Shown one piece after another: positions 7,690 to 15,669 of a stretch of DNA of 22,454 bases; position 1 is the stretch's first letter, and each line of letters opens with the position of its first letter. Under the pieces are notes generated by a model. That model searched no databases. It saw only the letters and a list, made by a program, of their open reading frames with translations, and had not been told where the DNA came from. The stretch is from JBGTIS01 sp041745535 (lineage in GTDB: Bacteria > Bacteroidota > Bacteroidia > Cytophagales > Cyclobacteriaceae). The position numbers and the translations under genes are program-made. The stretch is taken from NCBI GenBank assembly GCA_041745535.1, contig JBGTIS010000138.1, positions 1 through 22,454 of the forward strand. The letters run 5' to 3'.

Positions 7690-8883
7690 ATGGACATTAA
7701 AGAAAAAATAAAACACCTGGCAAAAGATTTTGCCGTGGATATAACCCACATACGCCGCCATTTACACAGCCATCCTGAATTATCTTTCCAGGAATATAAT
7801 ACTGCCGCGTTTGTAGCTGAAAAACTTAAATCATTCGGCATTACACCAAAAGAAAAAGTTGCCGGTACAGGTCTTACCGCTACCATTTCCGGTAAAAATC
7901 CGGAAAGTAAGGTAATTGCCTTGCGGGCTGATATGGATGCGTTGCCCATTCATGAACAGAATGAAGTTCCTTATAAATCAAAAAATGAAGGGGTAATGCA
8001 TGCCTGCGGTCATGATGTACACACCGCTTCTTTGCTGGGTACCGCCCGAATTCTTTCTGCCATAAAAGACGACTTTGAAGGTACGGTAAAATTAATTTTT
8101 CAGCCCGGAGAGGAAAAGGCTCCGGGCGGTGCTTCCCTGATGATTAAGGAAGGTGCTTTGGAAAATCCGCGTCCCGCTCACATTTTAGGGCAGCATGTGA
8201 TGCCCTTTATTCCTGCCGGAAAGGTAGGCTTTCGGGAAGGCATGTACATGGCCAGTGCCGATGAACTTTTTGTTACGGTTAAAGGAAAAGGGGGTCATGC
8301 CGCTATGCCGGAAAATAACATTGATCCGGTGTTAATCGCCTCGCACATTATTGTGGCCTTGCAGCAGATTGTCAGTAGAAACGCGAGTCCTAAAATTCCT
8401 TCGGTACTGTCATTCGGAAAGGTAATTGCCAATGGTGCTACCAACGTAATTCCCAATGAAGTGTATATAGAAGGTACATTCCGGACATTGAATGAAGAAT
8501 GGAGAGGCGAAGCGCATAAAAAAATAAAAAAAATGGCTGAAAGCATCGCCGAAGGTATGGGCGGCTCTTGCGATTTCAATATTCTGGTAGGATATCCTTT
8601 TCTCAGAAATGATCCGGCACTGACCGGCAGGGCAAAATCTTATGCCATTGACTATCTGGGTGCCGATAATGTGGTAGATCTGGATTTATGGATGGCAGCT
8701 GAGGATTTTGCCTTTTATACCCGTGAAGTTGATGCCTGCTTTTACCGGTTAGGCACAGGCAACGAAGCTTTGGGCATTACCTCTTCGGTACATACCCCTA
8801 CTTTTGATATCGATGAAAGCGCTTTGGAGGTCAGTACCGGACTAATGAGCTGGCTGGCGGTTCAGGAATTACGCAGCCGGTGA
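7690..8883 (+). CDS. M20-family amidohydrolase (N-acyl-amino-acid / hippurate hydrolase-like)
   Basis: 397-aa M20D-type metalloamidohydrolase. The metal-site residues of the family are visible: Asp81 and Asp83 (RADMDALP), Cys106 and His108 (HACGHDVH), Glu141-Glu142 (QPGEEK), His169 (GQHV) and His368 (SSVHTP). The Cys at the bridging position is typical of the IAA-amino-acid/hippurate hydrolase branch. A dimerisation (lid) domain spans roughly 185-300. No signal peptide is seen, so it is cytoplasmic and probably frees amino acids from N-acyl conjugates. The acyl specificity cannot be read from sequence. It follows the SPOR lipoprotein gene and converges on the PiT-like gene, with a shared hairpin in the overlap. 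Confidence 0.9.
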   Translation: MDIKEKIKHLAKDFAVDITHIRRHLHSHPELSFQEYNTAAFVAEKLKSFGITPKEKVAGTGLTATISGKNPESKVIALRADMDALPIHEQNEVPYKSKNEGVMHACGHDVHTASLLGTARILSAIKDDFEGTVKLIFQPGEEKAPGGASLMIKEGALENPRPAHILGQHVMPFIPAGKVGFREGMYMASADELFVTVKGKGGHAAMPENNIDPVLIASHIIVALQQIVSRNASPKIPSVLSFGKVIANGATNVIPNEVYIEGTFRTLNEEWRGEAHKKIKKMAESIAEGMGGSCDFNILVGYPFLRNDPALTGRAKSYAIDYLGADNVVDLDLWMAAEDFAFYTREVDACFYRLGTGNEALGITSSVHTPTFDIDESALEVSTGLMSWLAVQELRSR

Positions 8884-8894
8884 TGTAATAAAAC

Positions 8895-8931
8895 ATCCTG
8901 AATTTCATTATTTCTTAAACAAATTCAGGAT
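8895..8931. terminator. Shared hairpin terminator between convergent genes
   Basis: ATCCTGAATTT (8895-8905) and AAATTCAGGAT (8921-8931) form a perfect 11-bp stem with a 15-nt loop. On the plus strand it follows the M20 stop by 11 bp and is followed by TTCTTCC. On the minus strand the stem is followed by GTTTTATT. The right arm lies inside the last codons of the PiT-like gene, whose stop codon is in the loop, so one element probably serves both genes. Confidence 0.75.
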
Positions 8932-10041
8932 TTCTTCCTGAAATTTAGGGTTTACGGCCATGGCCAGCACAATGGATACCACCAGGCCGATCAAAGCAAG
9001 TGAAAGATCTTTGGCAATCATTTTGAAAGCGGCTTTTACCTTTTTCTTATTGATAATCCGCATGGCAATTTCCCGGCCACCCAACAGCCCGATGAAAACC
9101 CAGGTAGTGCTCAGTGGTACACGACTATCCAAAAGTTTATAAATCAGGATTAACGAATACACCAGGTCAATGAGTGTCGCGGCACGGATATCAGTGACTT
9201 CACTTTTCTCATTTACAATTTTCTGAATGTTGTCACCTTTCAGATAGAAAAGCAATCCCAGTCCAAAAAATACAATACAGGCGAAGGCAATAAATTGCCC
9301 CAAATCTAATTCACGGGGCAGGTAAATGGCAATGTTTGCCGCATCCTGCATAATCCATACCGACCAGAGCGAACCAGAGGTAATCCACTGCGCGATGGTC
9401 CACCAGCCTGCCGCTTCCTGCTTAAAATGCTTTTTAGTGAGCCTGGTAATAGAAATCCATACAACAAAGCCCAATCCGAAGGCTATAAAGTAAGCGGTTA
9501 CACTTTTGCTCAATACCGAGCCTATGGCGCTGGGACTTACCGCAAAACAACTTAACAAAAGGAAAGTAGTAGAAACAGGCATGCGCAAACGGGTGAGCGT
9601 TAGCAGAAATATGGGAGCGGCTATTTGGAGGAAATTGAAACTTTCAGGATGGGGGAAGGAAAGCTGTCCATCCGGTTCATACCGCAAAAGCCGCTGAAAA
9701 GACACATCCCCATCAAAAATAATCCAGCTGGTGGTAACAGTAATCAGAAAGATGCCGCCAATGAACATCCATAAATAATACCATTTTGTATTGGCATTGG
9801 AAGCTATAAAAGTGCCGATGGTTTGGATACTGTCGTTGGAAACAGCGGAATAGGCCGCCAGTAAAAAACCGAACCACATGGCCAGGTGTGAATAAGGATA
9901 CAAGACCCCTGAAATCAGAAAGAGGACCATGGTGAGGACGATAAACTTTCGTTCTTCCCGGAAGATATCGAAGAGTTGATAAATTGCATCCACAAGCCAG
10001 TTTATCCCAACATTCGCCTTTTTTTCTTTCCGCTTTTGCAT
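8908..10041 (-). CDS. Divergent PiT-like membrane transporter (377 aa)
   Basis: Multi-spanning membrane protein, about ten hydrophobic segments, with an internal duplication in PiT (sodium/phosphate permease) style. The first half has AVSNDSIQTIGT (66-77), resembling the PiT GANDVANAIGT motif, then RMPVSTTF (153-160), resembling PVSTTH. The second half has IMQDAANIAI (230-239) and later VPLSTTW (308-314). The stretch LFYLKGDNIQKIVNEKSEVT before the second STT motif also matches the PiT layout. Deviations: the motif His after STT is replaced by Phe and Trp, and the second ND is QD. It may be a phosphate or other anion transporter that has changed substrate or coupling. Homologues are likely to be annotated as hypothetical. 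Predicted from motif pattern only. Confidence 0.68.
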   Translation of the reverse strand: MQKRKEKKANVGINWLVDAIYQLFDIFREERKFIVLTMVLFLISGVLYPYSHLAMWFGFLLAAYSAVSNDSIQTIGTFIASNANTKWYYLWMFIGGIFLITVTTSWIIFDGDVSFQRLLRYEPDGQLSFPHPESFNFLQIAAPIFLLTLTRLRMPVSTTFLLLSCFAVSPSAIGSVLSKSVTAYFIAFGLGFVVWISITRLTKKHFKQEAAGWWTIAQWITSGSLWSVWIMQDAANIAIYLPRELDLGQFIAFACIVFFGLGLLFYLKGDNIQKIVNEKSEVTDIRAATLIDLVYSLILIYKLLDSRVPLSTTWVFIGLLGGREIAMRIINKKKVKAAFKMIAKDLSLALIGLVVSIVLAMAVNPKFQEEILNLFKK

Positions 10042-10270
10042 TATTTTGTATGGTAGGTATTAGGTGGTTTTGTTGCTATATGGTGTAATCAAAGGGAAGT
10101 TCAGGTGCCTGGTTATCTATAAGTTTATCACCGCTACCAATAAAATTTTTTTAAAGGTATGAATAAACCATTAATCTTTACCAAGTAAGAATTTTTATTA
10201 CTAAAACACAAAGGTTATTCATACGATTTATCTTTTTATTATTCCCATATTATTTTTTTGTTAAGTTTAT
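10042..10270. other. Divergent intergenic region
   Basis: AT-rich spacer between the divergently transcribed PiT-like and Wzi/RemB-like genes. It must hold both promoters. No exact TAnnTTTG box was found. The nearest sequences are TACCTTTA on the minus strand (10154-10161) and a TA-T7-G run at 10251-10260 on the plus strand. No ORF or structured RNA is apparent. Confidence 0.4.
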
Positions 10271-11980
10271 ATGAACAAATTTTTTCCGCTTTTTATTTTT
10301 TTTCTTGGTATCAGTCTGTTCGCCCACAGCCAAAGTGCCAATCTTTTACACAACCGCGATTATAACTACCTGATCGATCGTTATGAGGTTTTAAGTGGCC
10401 GTTTTTCTTCGGAGTTTTACACCACCGTAAAACCTTATACCCGTAAAGGGTTGGCTGCCTGGATCGATACTATTGCTACTTCTAATCGGATTTTCAATTC
10501 CGGTCCCGACCAGTTTAACCGGAGTTATCTGGCGAACGATAACTGGGCCTGGAGCCAAACGGATCAGCCGGAGAGTAAAAAAAGCCTTTTGGGTGTATTT
10601 TACAGAAACAAACCTGATTTATTCCATGTCAATACCGACGATTTTAAATTACGGGTGAATCCGGTAATCCATTTTCAGGTGGGAAAGGAAACCAGTACCG
10701 GTTTTGCCAGTACCCCGCTGACCTATGTGAATACACGGGGTATTCAGATAGAGGGAGCTATTGATGGAAAAGTTGGTTTTTATACCTTTTTAAGTGAAAA
10801 TCAGGCCTTGTTTCCGGCTTATGTGCGGGAGCGAAACGATGATTCAGGTGTGATTCCTGGCGAAGGATTCTGGAAAAGGTTCAAAGAAGATGGCGTTGAT
10901 TTCTTTTCGGCCAAAGGATATATCACCGTTCAGGCTTCCAAACATATCGGCGTGCAACTGGGCTACGATAAAAATTTTATAGGCAACGGATTCCGTTCTC
11001 TTATTCTTTCCGACTACGCGCCCAGTTACTTTTTTCTGAAAATTAATACGCGGGTCTGGCGGATTAACTATACCAATTTGTTCGCTGAAATGCGGGCCGA
11101 TGTTTTTGTGGCGCCCGGTGGCGTAGGACTGCTGGGCACCCAACGCTTTCCGAAAAAATATTTCGCCTTACATCATTTAGGAATTGATATCACCAGGAAT
11201 TTCAATATCGGTTTGTTCGAAGCCATTGTTTTTGGACAGGATCCGGCTATGGGGAATTCGGGTTTTGAACTTAGTTATCTGAATCCTGTAATTTTTTACC
11301 GTGCTATTGAGCAGCAAACCGGTAGCCCGGATAATGCCATACTCGGGGGAGATTTTAAGTGGAATGTAGGAAAAAGATTTTCCTTTTATGGGCAACTGGT
11401 ACTGGACGAATTTATATTGGGCGAAATCCGTTCCGGTAGTGGCTGGTGGGGAAATAAGTATGCTGCCCAGATCGGCATGAAATACATGAATGCCTTCAGG
11501 ATTCCGAATCTGGACATTCAACTGGAGTACAACCTGGCCCGGCCCTATGCGTACGCGCATGAAAGCAATTATACCAACTATGCGCATTACCGGCAACCAC
11601 TGGCGCATCCGCTGGGCGCTAATTTTAAAGAAAATATCGTAATAGCCCGTTACCAGCCCATGAACCGGTTAACTTTAACCGGTAAATTAATTTTTGCCAA
11701 ATACGGTGCCGATACCACCGATACCAACTGGGGAGGCAATGTTTTATTGAATTATGCTACCCACGAACAGGAGTTCAACAATGAAATAGGGCAGGGGATT
11801 CCCACCGATTTATTATATGCGGAACTACGGGCTTCTTACCAATTAATCCATAATTTATTTATAGATTTGGGGTTTATACAACGGAAACTGAGCAGCAATC
11901 TGTCCGCTTTGGAAAGAAAAAGTACACTGGCGACGCTGGCTGTTCGTTGGAATATTCCGGCCCGGAATGCTGAATTCTAG
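10271..11980 (+). CDS. Outer-membrane protein, Wzi / gliding-motility RemB-like (569 aa)
   Basis: Begins with a clear signal peptide (MNKFFPLFIFFLGISLFAHS, cleavage near 20-22). It is followed by long alternating hydrophobic/polar stretches rich in aromatic residues, typical of an outer-membrane beta barrel. The general plan resembles the capsule-assembly Wzi family and the Bacteroidota RemB-type proteins of similar length (about 550 aa). Recognisable stretches include GVQLGYDKNFIGNGFRSLIL, YFFLKINTRVWRINYTNLFAE and QLEYNLARPYAY. It would sit in the outer membrane, with a role in surface polysaccharide display or gliding machinery. Which of these cannot be settled here. A protease gene of the M16 family follows 44 bp downstream with no terminator between them. 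Confidence 0.72.
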   Translation: MNKFFPLFIFFLGISLFAHSQSANLLHNRDYNYLIDRYEVLSGRFSSEFYTTVKPYTRKGLAAWIDTIATSNRIFNSGPDQFNRSYLANDNWAWSQTDQPESKKSLLGVFYRNKPDLFHVNTDDFKLRVNPVIHFQVGKETSTGFASTPLTYVNTRGIQIEGAIDGKVGFYTFLSENQALFPAYVRERNDDSGVIPGEGFWKRFKEDGVDFFSAKGYITVQASKHIGVQLGYDKNFIGNGFRSLILSDYAPSYFFLKINTRVWRINYTNLFAEMRADVFVAPGGVGLLGTQRFPKKYFALHHLGIDITRNFNIGLFEAIVFGQDPAMGNSGFELSYLNPVIFYRAIEQQTGSPDNAILGGDFKWNVGKRFSFYGQLVLDEFILGEIRSGSGWWGNKYAAQIGMKYMNAFRIPNLDIQLEYNLARPYAYAHESNYTNYAHYRQPLAHPLGANFKENIVIARYQPMNRLTLTGKLIFAKYGADTTDTNWGGNVLLNYATHEQEFNNEIGQGIPTDLLYAELRASYQLIHNLFIDLGFIQRKLSSNLSALERKSTLATLAVRWNIPARNAEF

Positions 11981-12024
11981 ACCTATTTGAGTTGGCAGAT
12001 AATACAATTATATAACCTAACAGA

Positions 12025-13263
12025 ATGATCGACTATCAAAAATTTACGCTGGAGAATGGTTTGCGGGTGTTTGTGCACCAGGACAAGGCCACACCGCTGG
12101 CGGCAGTAAATATTATTTATAATGTGGGCTCACGCGATGAAGATGAAGAGAAAACAGGCTTTGCCCACCTTTTTGAGCACCTGATGTTTGGCGGGTCGCT
12201 CCATGTGCCTTCTTACGATGAACCCTTACAACGGGTAGGCGGCGACAACAATGCTTTTACCAATCCTGATATCACCAATTATTATATCACATTACCTTCA
12301 ATTAATCTGGAAACCGCGTTCTGGCTGGAATCAGACCGGATGCTTAGCCTTTCTTTTGATCCGAATGTACTGGAAATACAGCGAAAGGTAGTTATCGAAG
12401 AATTTAAACAGCGGTATCTGAACCAGCCTTATGGGGATATTATTTTGAAAATACGGGAGCTGGCTTATCGGGTACACCCTTATAAATGGGCCACCATTGG
12501 AAAGGAAATATCACACATCGAGAATGCGACCATGGAAGATGTGAAAGCTTTTTTTTATAAATTTTATATCCCGAACAATGCGGTAATGGTGGTAGCGGGG
12601 AATGTAGAACTGGATGAGGTAAAACGGTTGAGCGAAAAATGGTTTGGCCCCATTCCGGCCGGGCAGCCTTATCTTAGAAACCTGCCGGCTGAACCGCCTC
12701 AGAAGGAAAGGAGAAAATTGGAAATAGCCGCCAAAGTGCCATCGGATGCGATCTATAAAGTATATCATACGCCGGCCCGGCTTAGCAGCGATTACTATGC
12801 TACTGACCTGGTGAGTGATATTTTAGGCAGAAGTAAATCTTCAAGATTGTATACTAAACTGGTGAAAGAAAAACGGATTTTTAACAGTATAAATTCGCAC
12901 ATTACCGGATCGATGGATCCCGGTTTATTGATGATTAGCGGTAAATTAAACAAAGGAATTTCTCTGGAAGATGCCGATGCTGAAGTAGAAGCTGTGATTG
13001 AGGATATGAAATCTCATCCATTGAAAGAAACAGAGTTACAAAAAGTTAAAAACCAGGCCGAGTCTAACCTGATTTTTTCAGAAGTGGAATTATTAAACCG
13101 GGCCATGAATCTGGCCTATGGCGCCATATTGGGTAATCCGGATATGATTAACCAGGAATCAGAACAAATCCAGCAAATTACGGTAGATGACGTTCAGCGC
13201 AATGCCAGCCGCATTTTAGTGCCTGAAAACAGCAGTACCTTATATTACCGGGCCGAAAATTAG
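12025..13263 (+). CDS. M16-family (pitrilysin-like) zinc metallopeptidase, 412 aa
   Basis: M16B-type peptidase subunit with the inverted zinc motif H48-L-F-E51-H52 (FAHLFEHLMFGG) and the third-ligand region VVIEEFKQR (Glu125/126). A C-terminal M16 repeat follows, with the substrate-binding stretch GRSKSSRLYTKLV. The length fits one two-domain M16B unit. No signal peptide is visible from the ATG at 12025, although many relatives act in the envelope. In related genomes active M16B proteins are often followed by an inactive partner with which they form a clamp. Here the next gene on this strand is absent and a terminator follows, so it is either a homodimer or pairs with a protein encoded elsewhere. 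Confidence 0.9.
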   Translation: MIDYQKFTLENGLRVFVHQDKATPLAAVNIIYNVGSRDEDEEKTGFAHLFEHLMFGGSLHVPSYDEPLQRVGGDNNAFTNPDITNYYITLPSINLETAFWLESDRMLSLSFDPNVLEIQRKVVIEEFKQRYLNQPYGDIILKIRELAYRVHPYKWATIGKEISHIENATMEDVKAFFYKFYIPNNAVMVVAGNVELDEVKRLSEKWFGPIPAGQPYLRNLPAEPPQKERRKLEIAAKVPSDAIYKVYHTPARLSSDYYATDLVSDILGRSKSSRLYTKLVKEKRIFNSINSHITGSMDPGLLMISGKLNKGISLEDADAEVEAVIEDMKSHPLKETELQKVKNQAESNLIFSEVELLNRAMNLAYGAILGNPDMINQESEQIQQITVDDVQRNASRILVPENSSTLYYRAEN

Positions 13264-13347
13264 CGCGTTTGCGTTACCGGTTAACCGGAACAGGTAAATT
13301 GTTTGGATGATCAACGCTTTTCGGTCTGAAACAAGACCTAATATTTG

Positions 13348-13375
13348 AAGAGAGGGGACTATTCGCCCTCTTTTT
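13348..13375 (+). terminator. Intrinsic terminator after the M16 gene
   Basis: AGAGGG (13351-13356) and CCCTCT (13366-13371), extendable by A-T and G-T pairs on each side, form a stem with a 9-nt loop followed by a run of T. It ends plus-strand transcription from the protease gene. The hairpin contains the stop codon of the convergent YcxB-like gene (13359-13361). A weaker hairpin GGTCT/AGACC lies just upstream (13323-13338), and the 12-bp palindrome CCGGTTAACCGG is at 13277-13288. Confidence 0.75.
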
Positions 13376-13847
13376 CTTTGATATAGCCTTTGCGCTTTAA
13401 GATGGTGCCTATAAATTTTCTTTCATGTTCTGAATTGAAAATTCTGAAGGGAAGGTGAATCAGTTGGGCTTTGGAAATGATAAACAGAAAATAATCTTTG
13501 CCAATGGTAGCTTTTTTTACATTTTCCCATTTAATAGGCATCCCTTGTTTTGTATTCACTTTGATCAGGATTTGCTGGCTGTTGATTTCATAACTCAGCC
13601 TTTCGAACAATATTTTACTTTGTTCCATTTGTGTAACTCCCGCAAACTGGATAAGCCAGAACAGCACATATAATGCATAGGCTACTACAGCGCCGATAAT
13701 CCACCACCACGAAAAAATGAAAAACGCACCGGAAGCAATCGCCAGGGCAATCAGCACTACCCACCACTGCTCCAACAAAATATTTTTTAGCGCGTGTTTG
13801 ATATAAGTTCCGGTTTCCAATTTATATTTTTTTGTTTTAACTATCAT
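13359..13847 (-). CDS. YcxB-like small membrane protein (162 aa)
   Basis: Two adjacent membrane helices (about 27-46 and 48-68) are followed by a soluble domain that resembles the YcxB-like C-terminal domain (about 80-150). The typical core is seen as IKWENVKKATIGKDYFLFIIS, then QLIHLPFRIF. The family has no assigned biochemical role, and some members look like PH-domain-like folds at the inner membrane. It lies 51 bp downstream of nadC on the same strand and may be co-transcribed with it. It converges on the M16 protease gene. Confidence 0.72.
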   Translation of the reverse strand: MIVKTKKYKLETGTYIKHALKNILLEQWWVVLIALAIASGAFFIFSWWWIIGAVVAYALYVLFWLIQFAGVTQMEQSKILFERLSYEINSQQILIKVNTKQGMPIKWENVKKATIGKDYFLFIISKAQLIHLPFRIFNSEHERKFIGTILKRKGYIKEKEGE

Positions 13848-13898
13848 TGTATCAGTTTGTTATAATTATTTTAAGTTTGAAGGTTTATGCTTCTTTTA

Positions 13899-14756
13899 TT
13901 AGAAAGCTTTTAAACTTATGTCCATGCTTTTCACAGAATGCGTAAGGGCCCCTACAGAAATATAGTCGACACCACATTCAGCTACTGCTTTTATTGTTTT
14001 TTCGTTAATGTTGCCCGATGCTTCAGTTTCATACTTTCCACCAATCATTTCTACGGCCTTACGCATCATTTCCGGCGACATATTGTCCAGCATAATTACA
14101 TTGATGCCACCGGTTTGCAGTACCTGTTCTACTTCATCCAGCGTTCGGGTTTCAACTTCTATTTTTAATTGAAGCTGGGTGCTGGTCAGGTAGGCTTTGG
14201 TACGTTCAATGGCCTGGGCAATACCTCCGGCATAATCAATATGGTTGTCTTTCAGCATAATCATATCGTAAAGGGCAAACCGGTGGTTCATACCTCCGCC
14301 AATCATTACCGCCCACTTTTCGGGTAATCTGAAATTAGGAGTGGTTTTTCGGGTATCCATCAGTTTGGCTTTGGTATGGCTAATTAAAGACTGCATGCTG
14401 TGGGTATAAGTAGCGATCCCACTCATCCGCTGCATGCAATTCAGTACCAGCCGTTCCGCCGACAAAATAGATTGGGCCTTGCCCTGTACCACAAAGCCAA
14501 TATCACCCGTTGTTACCGCATCGCCATCTTTTAAAGAAGCTGTGAGGGCTAAAGCAGGATCAATGGTACGGAAAATCTGATGGGCAAGTGCTACACCCGC
14601 CAGAATTCCTTTCCCTTTTATGAGCAGTCGTGCCTGGTTTTGGGTATGGCTGGGTACCGATGCCAGGGTTGAATGATCGCCTTCGCCAATGTCTTCTGCC
14701 AGCGCCGCATCGATAAACGCTTGAATCTTGTTTTCGTGTAAATATTCAGGTTTCAC
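13899..14756 (-). CDS. nadC: Nicotinate-nucleotide pyrophosphorylase (carboxylating)
   Basis: Quinolinate phosphoribosyltransferase, 285 aa: quinolinate + PRPP to nicotinate mononucleotide, CO2 and pyrophosphate in de novo NAD synthesis. Diagnostic stretches are DTRKTTP (134-140), GGGMNHRFALYD (153-164), KDNHI (169-173), the ERLVLNCMQRMSGIAT helix (101-116) and IMLDNMSP near the C-terminus. The start at 14756 is supported by the family's N-terminus (EYLHENKIQAFIDAALAEDI). An unusually strong palindromic terminator ends only 13 bp before this start codon, so either nadC has a promoter inside that gap, or it is expressed by readthrough from the DUF4783 gene. Nothing in the window encodes nadA or nadB. 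Confidence 0.95.
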   Translation of the reverse strand: MKPEYLHENKIQAFIDAALAEDIGEGDHSTLASVPSHTQNQARLLIKGKGILAGVALAHQIFRTIDPALALTASLKDGDAVTTGDIGFVVQGKAQSILSAERLVLNCMQRMSGIATYTHSMQSLISHTKAKLMDTRKTTPNFRLPEKWAVMIGGGMNHRFALYDMIMLKDNHIDYAGGIAQAIERTKAYLTSTQLQLKIEVETRTLDEVEQVLQTGGINVIMLDNMSPEMMRKAVEMIGGKYETEASGNINEKTIKAVAECGVDYISVGALTHSVKSMDISLKAF

Positions 14757-14769
14757 GGGGCGAAAATAA

Positions 14770-14801
14770 AAAAAGGCAGTGAATTAATTCACTGCCTTTT
14801 T
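14770..14801 (-). terminator. 32-bp perfect palindrome terminator between DUF4783 gene and nadC
   Basis: AAAAAGGCAGTGAATT followed immediately by AATTCACTGCCTTTTT makes a fully symmetric 32-bp palindrome; the actual hairpin would have a short AATT loop. With its flanking A/T runs it is a bidirectional-looking intrinsic terminator. It lies 20 bp after the DUF4783 stop and 13 bp before the nadC start codon. Confidence 0.85.
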
Positions 14802-14821
14802 CTAAAATTATGAAAATCTGT

Positions 14822-15232
14822 TTATTCAGTGCTAAAGTTGATGATATCTACCCGGTAATCACCACCAAATTGTTTGATTACCATATAGATCATAAATGTG
14901 CCCTGGTCGTACGTATAGGTACCAATGGCATATTTCAGACCATCTCTGGAAGAACCCTGGTGGGTGTATCGAAAATCTCTGGGTGGATATTTGTTAAAAA
15001 AATCTTTTAACACAAACTCCGCCTGAGTTTTGCTGTAGCTTGATTTTTCTCCGTTAATGCTCAGTTCTACCACATTGTTCAGATAGCGTCCCAATTCCCG
15101 TGAACTTCCGGCTTTGATCGCGGTCCGTACACTATTAATTACTTCGTCCTGTGCGTGGGCAGATCCTGGAGTTATCAGGATGAGATAACAAACAGCAATT
15201 AGAAAAATTTTTTTAATAATAATTTTGCTCAT
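14822..15232 (-). CDS. DUF4783 periplasmic protein (136 aa)
   Basis: Short exported protein: a basic N-terminus and hydrophobic core (about 1-27, ending SAHAQ) look like a signal peptide. A compact domain follows that fits DUF4783, an NTF2/SnoaL-like fold of unknown function found in Bacteroidota. Typical stretches are VVELSINGEKSSYSKTQAE, FVLKDFFNKYPPRDF and YRVDIINF at the end. It is often encoded beside nadC, as here. The function is unknown. It ends before a strong terminator, so it may be a single transcript with a promoter in the 437-bp region upstream. Confidence 0.75.
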   Translation of the reverse strand: MSKIIIKKIFLIAVCYLILITPGSAHAQDEVINSVRTAIKAGSSRELGRYLNNVVELSINGEKSSYSKTQAEFVLKDFFNKYPPRDFRYTHQGSSRDGLKYAIGTYTYDQGTFMIYMVIKQFGGDYRVDIINFSTE

Positions 15233-15669
15233 AGTTTGGAAATAAGTCCATTATACAGGTACTAAAACTGTGCCAAGGCGCAATGAAGGTTTTACTGAAA
15301 ACTAATCAGCTAGAAATTGCCAAAACAAGTAGGCAGCTTTAACATACACGATTTGACTGGTTGACGTTTGATATTCATGCTGGCATAAATTGAAGGTAAA
15401 AAAAGGTGTATTGGCGATAAATATAAATAAAAAATTTTAATCCCCAACTAATTTCGGGTAAGTACAAACTTTAACCAGAGTTCATAAGCCGGTAGCTGAA
15501 CGCATTAAAAAAATAAGTATTTTAGCAGCAAAAACCGAGGATTTGAAAAACCTGAAGTTATTGCCAAAACATTTTACACAGCGGCATATGATTTTAATAA
15601 AGTTCCACGCCAGATCGCGGAAACCTGAAGGCCGGGCCGCATCGGCAATAAAATCAAAATTATGAAAGC
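15233..15669. other. Divergent 437-bp intergenic region
   Basis: Region between the divergent DUF4783 and potassium channel genes. A plus-strand frame stays open without ATG from about 15456 to the TGA at 15663-15665 (69 codons), reading for example LPKHFTQRHMILIKFHARS. The only ATG in it is at 15588 (25 codons). I do not recognise it and treat it as probably noncoding. No exact TAnnTTTG box is seen; TAATTTCG (15439-15446) is one base off. Confidence 0.4.

Noticed and set aside
13277..13288. CCGGTTAACCGG palindrome as an operator site
   Set aside because: It lies after the M16 stop, between convergent genes where no promoter is expected; more likely chance or part of the 3' end.
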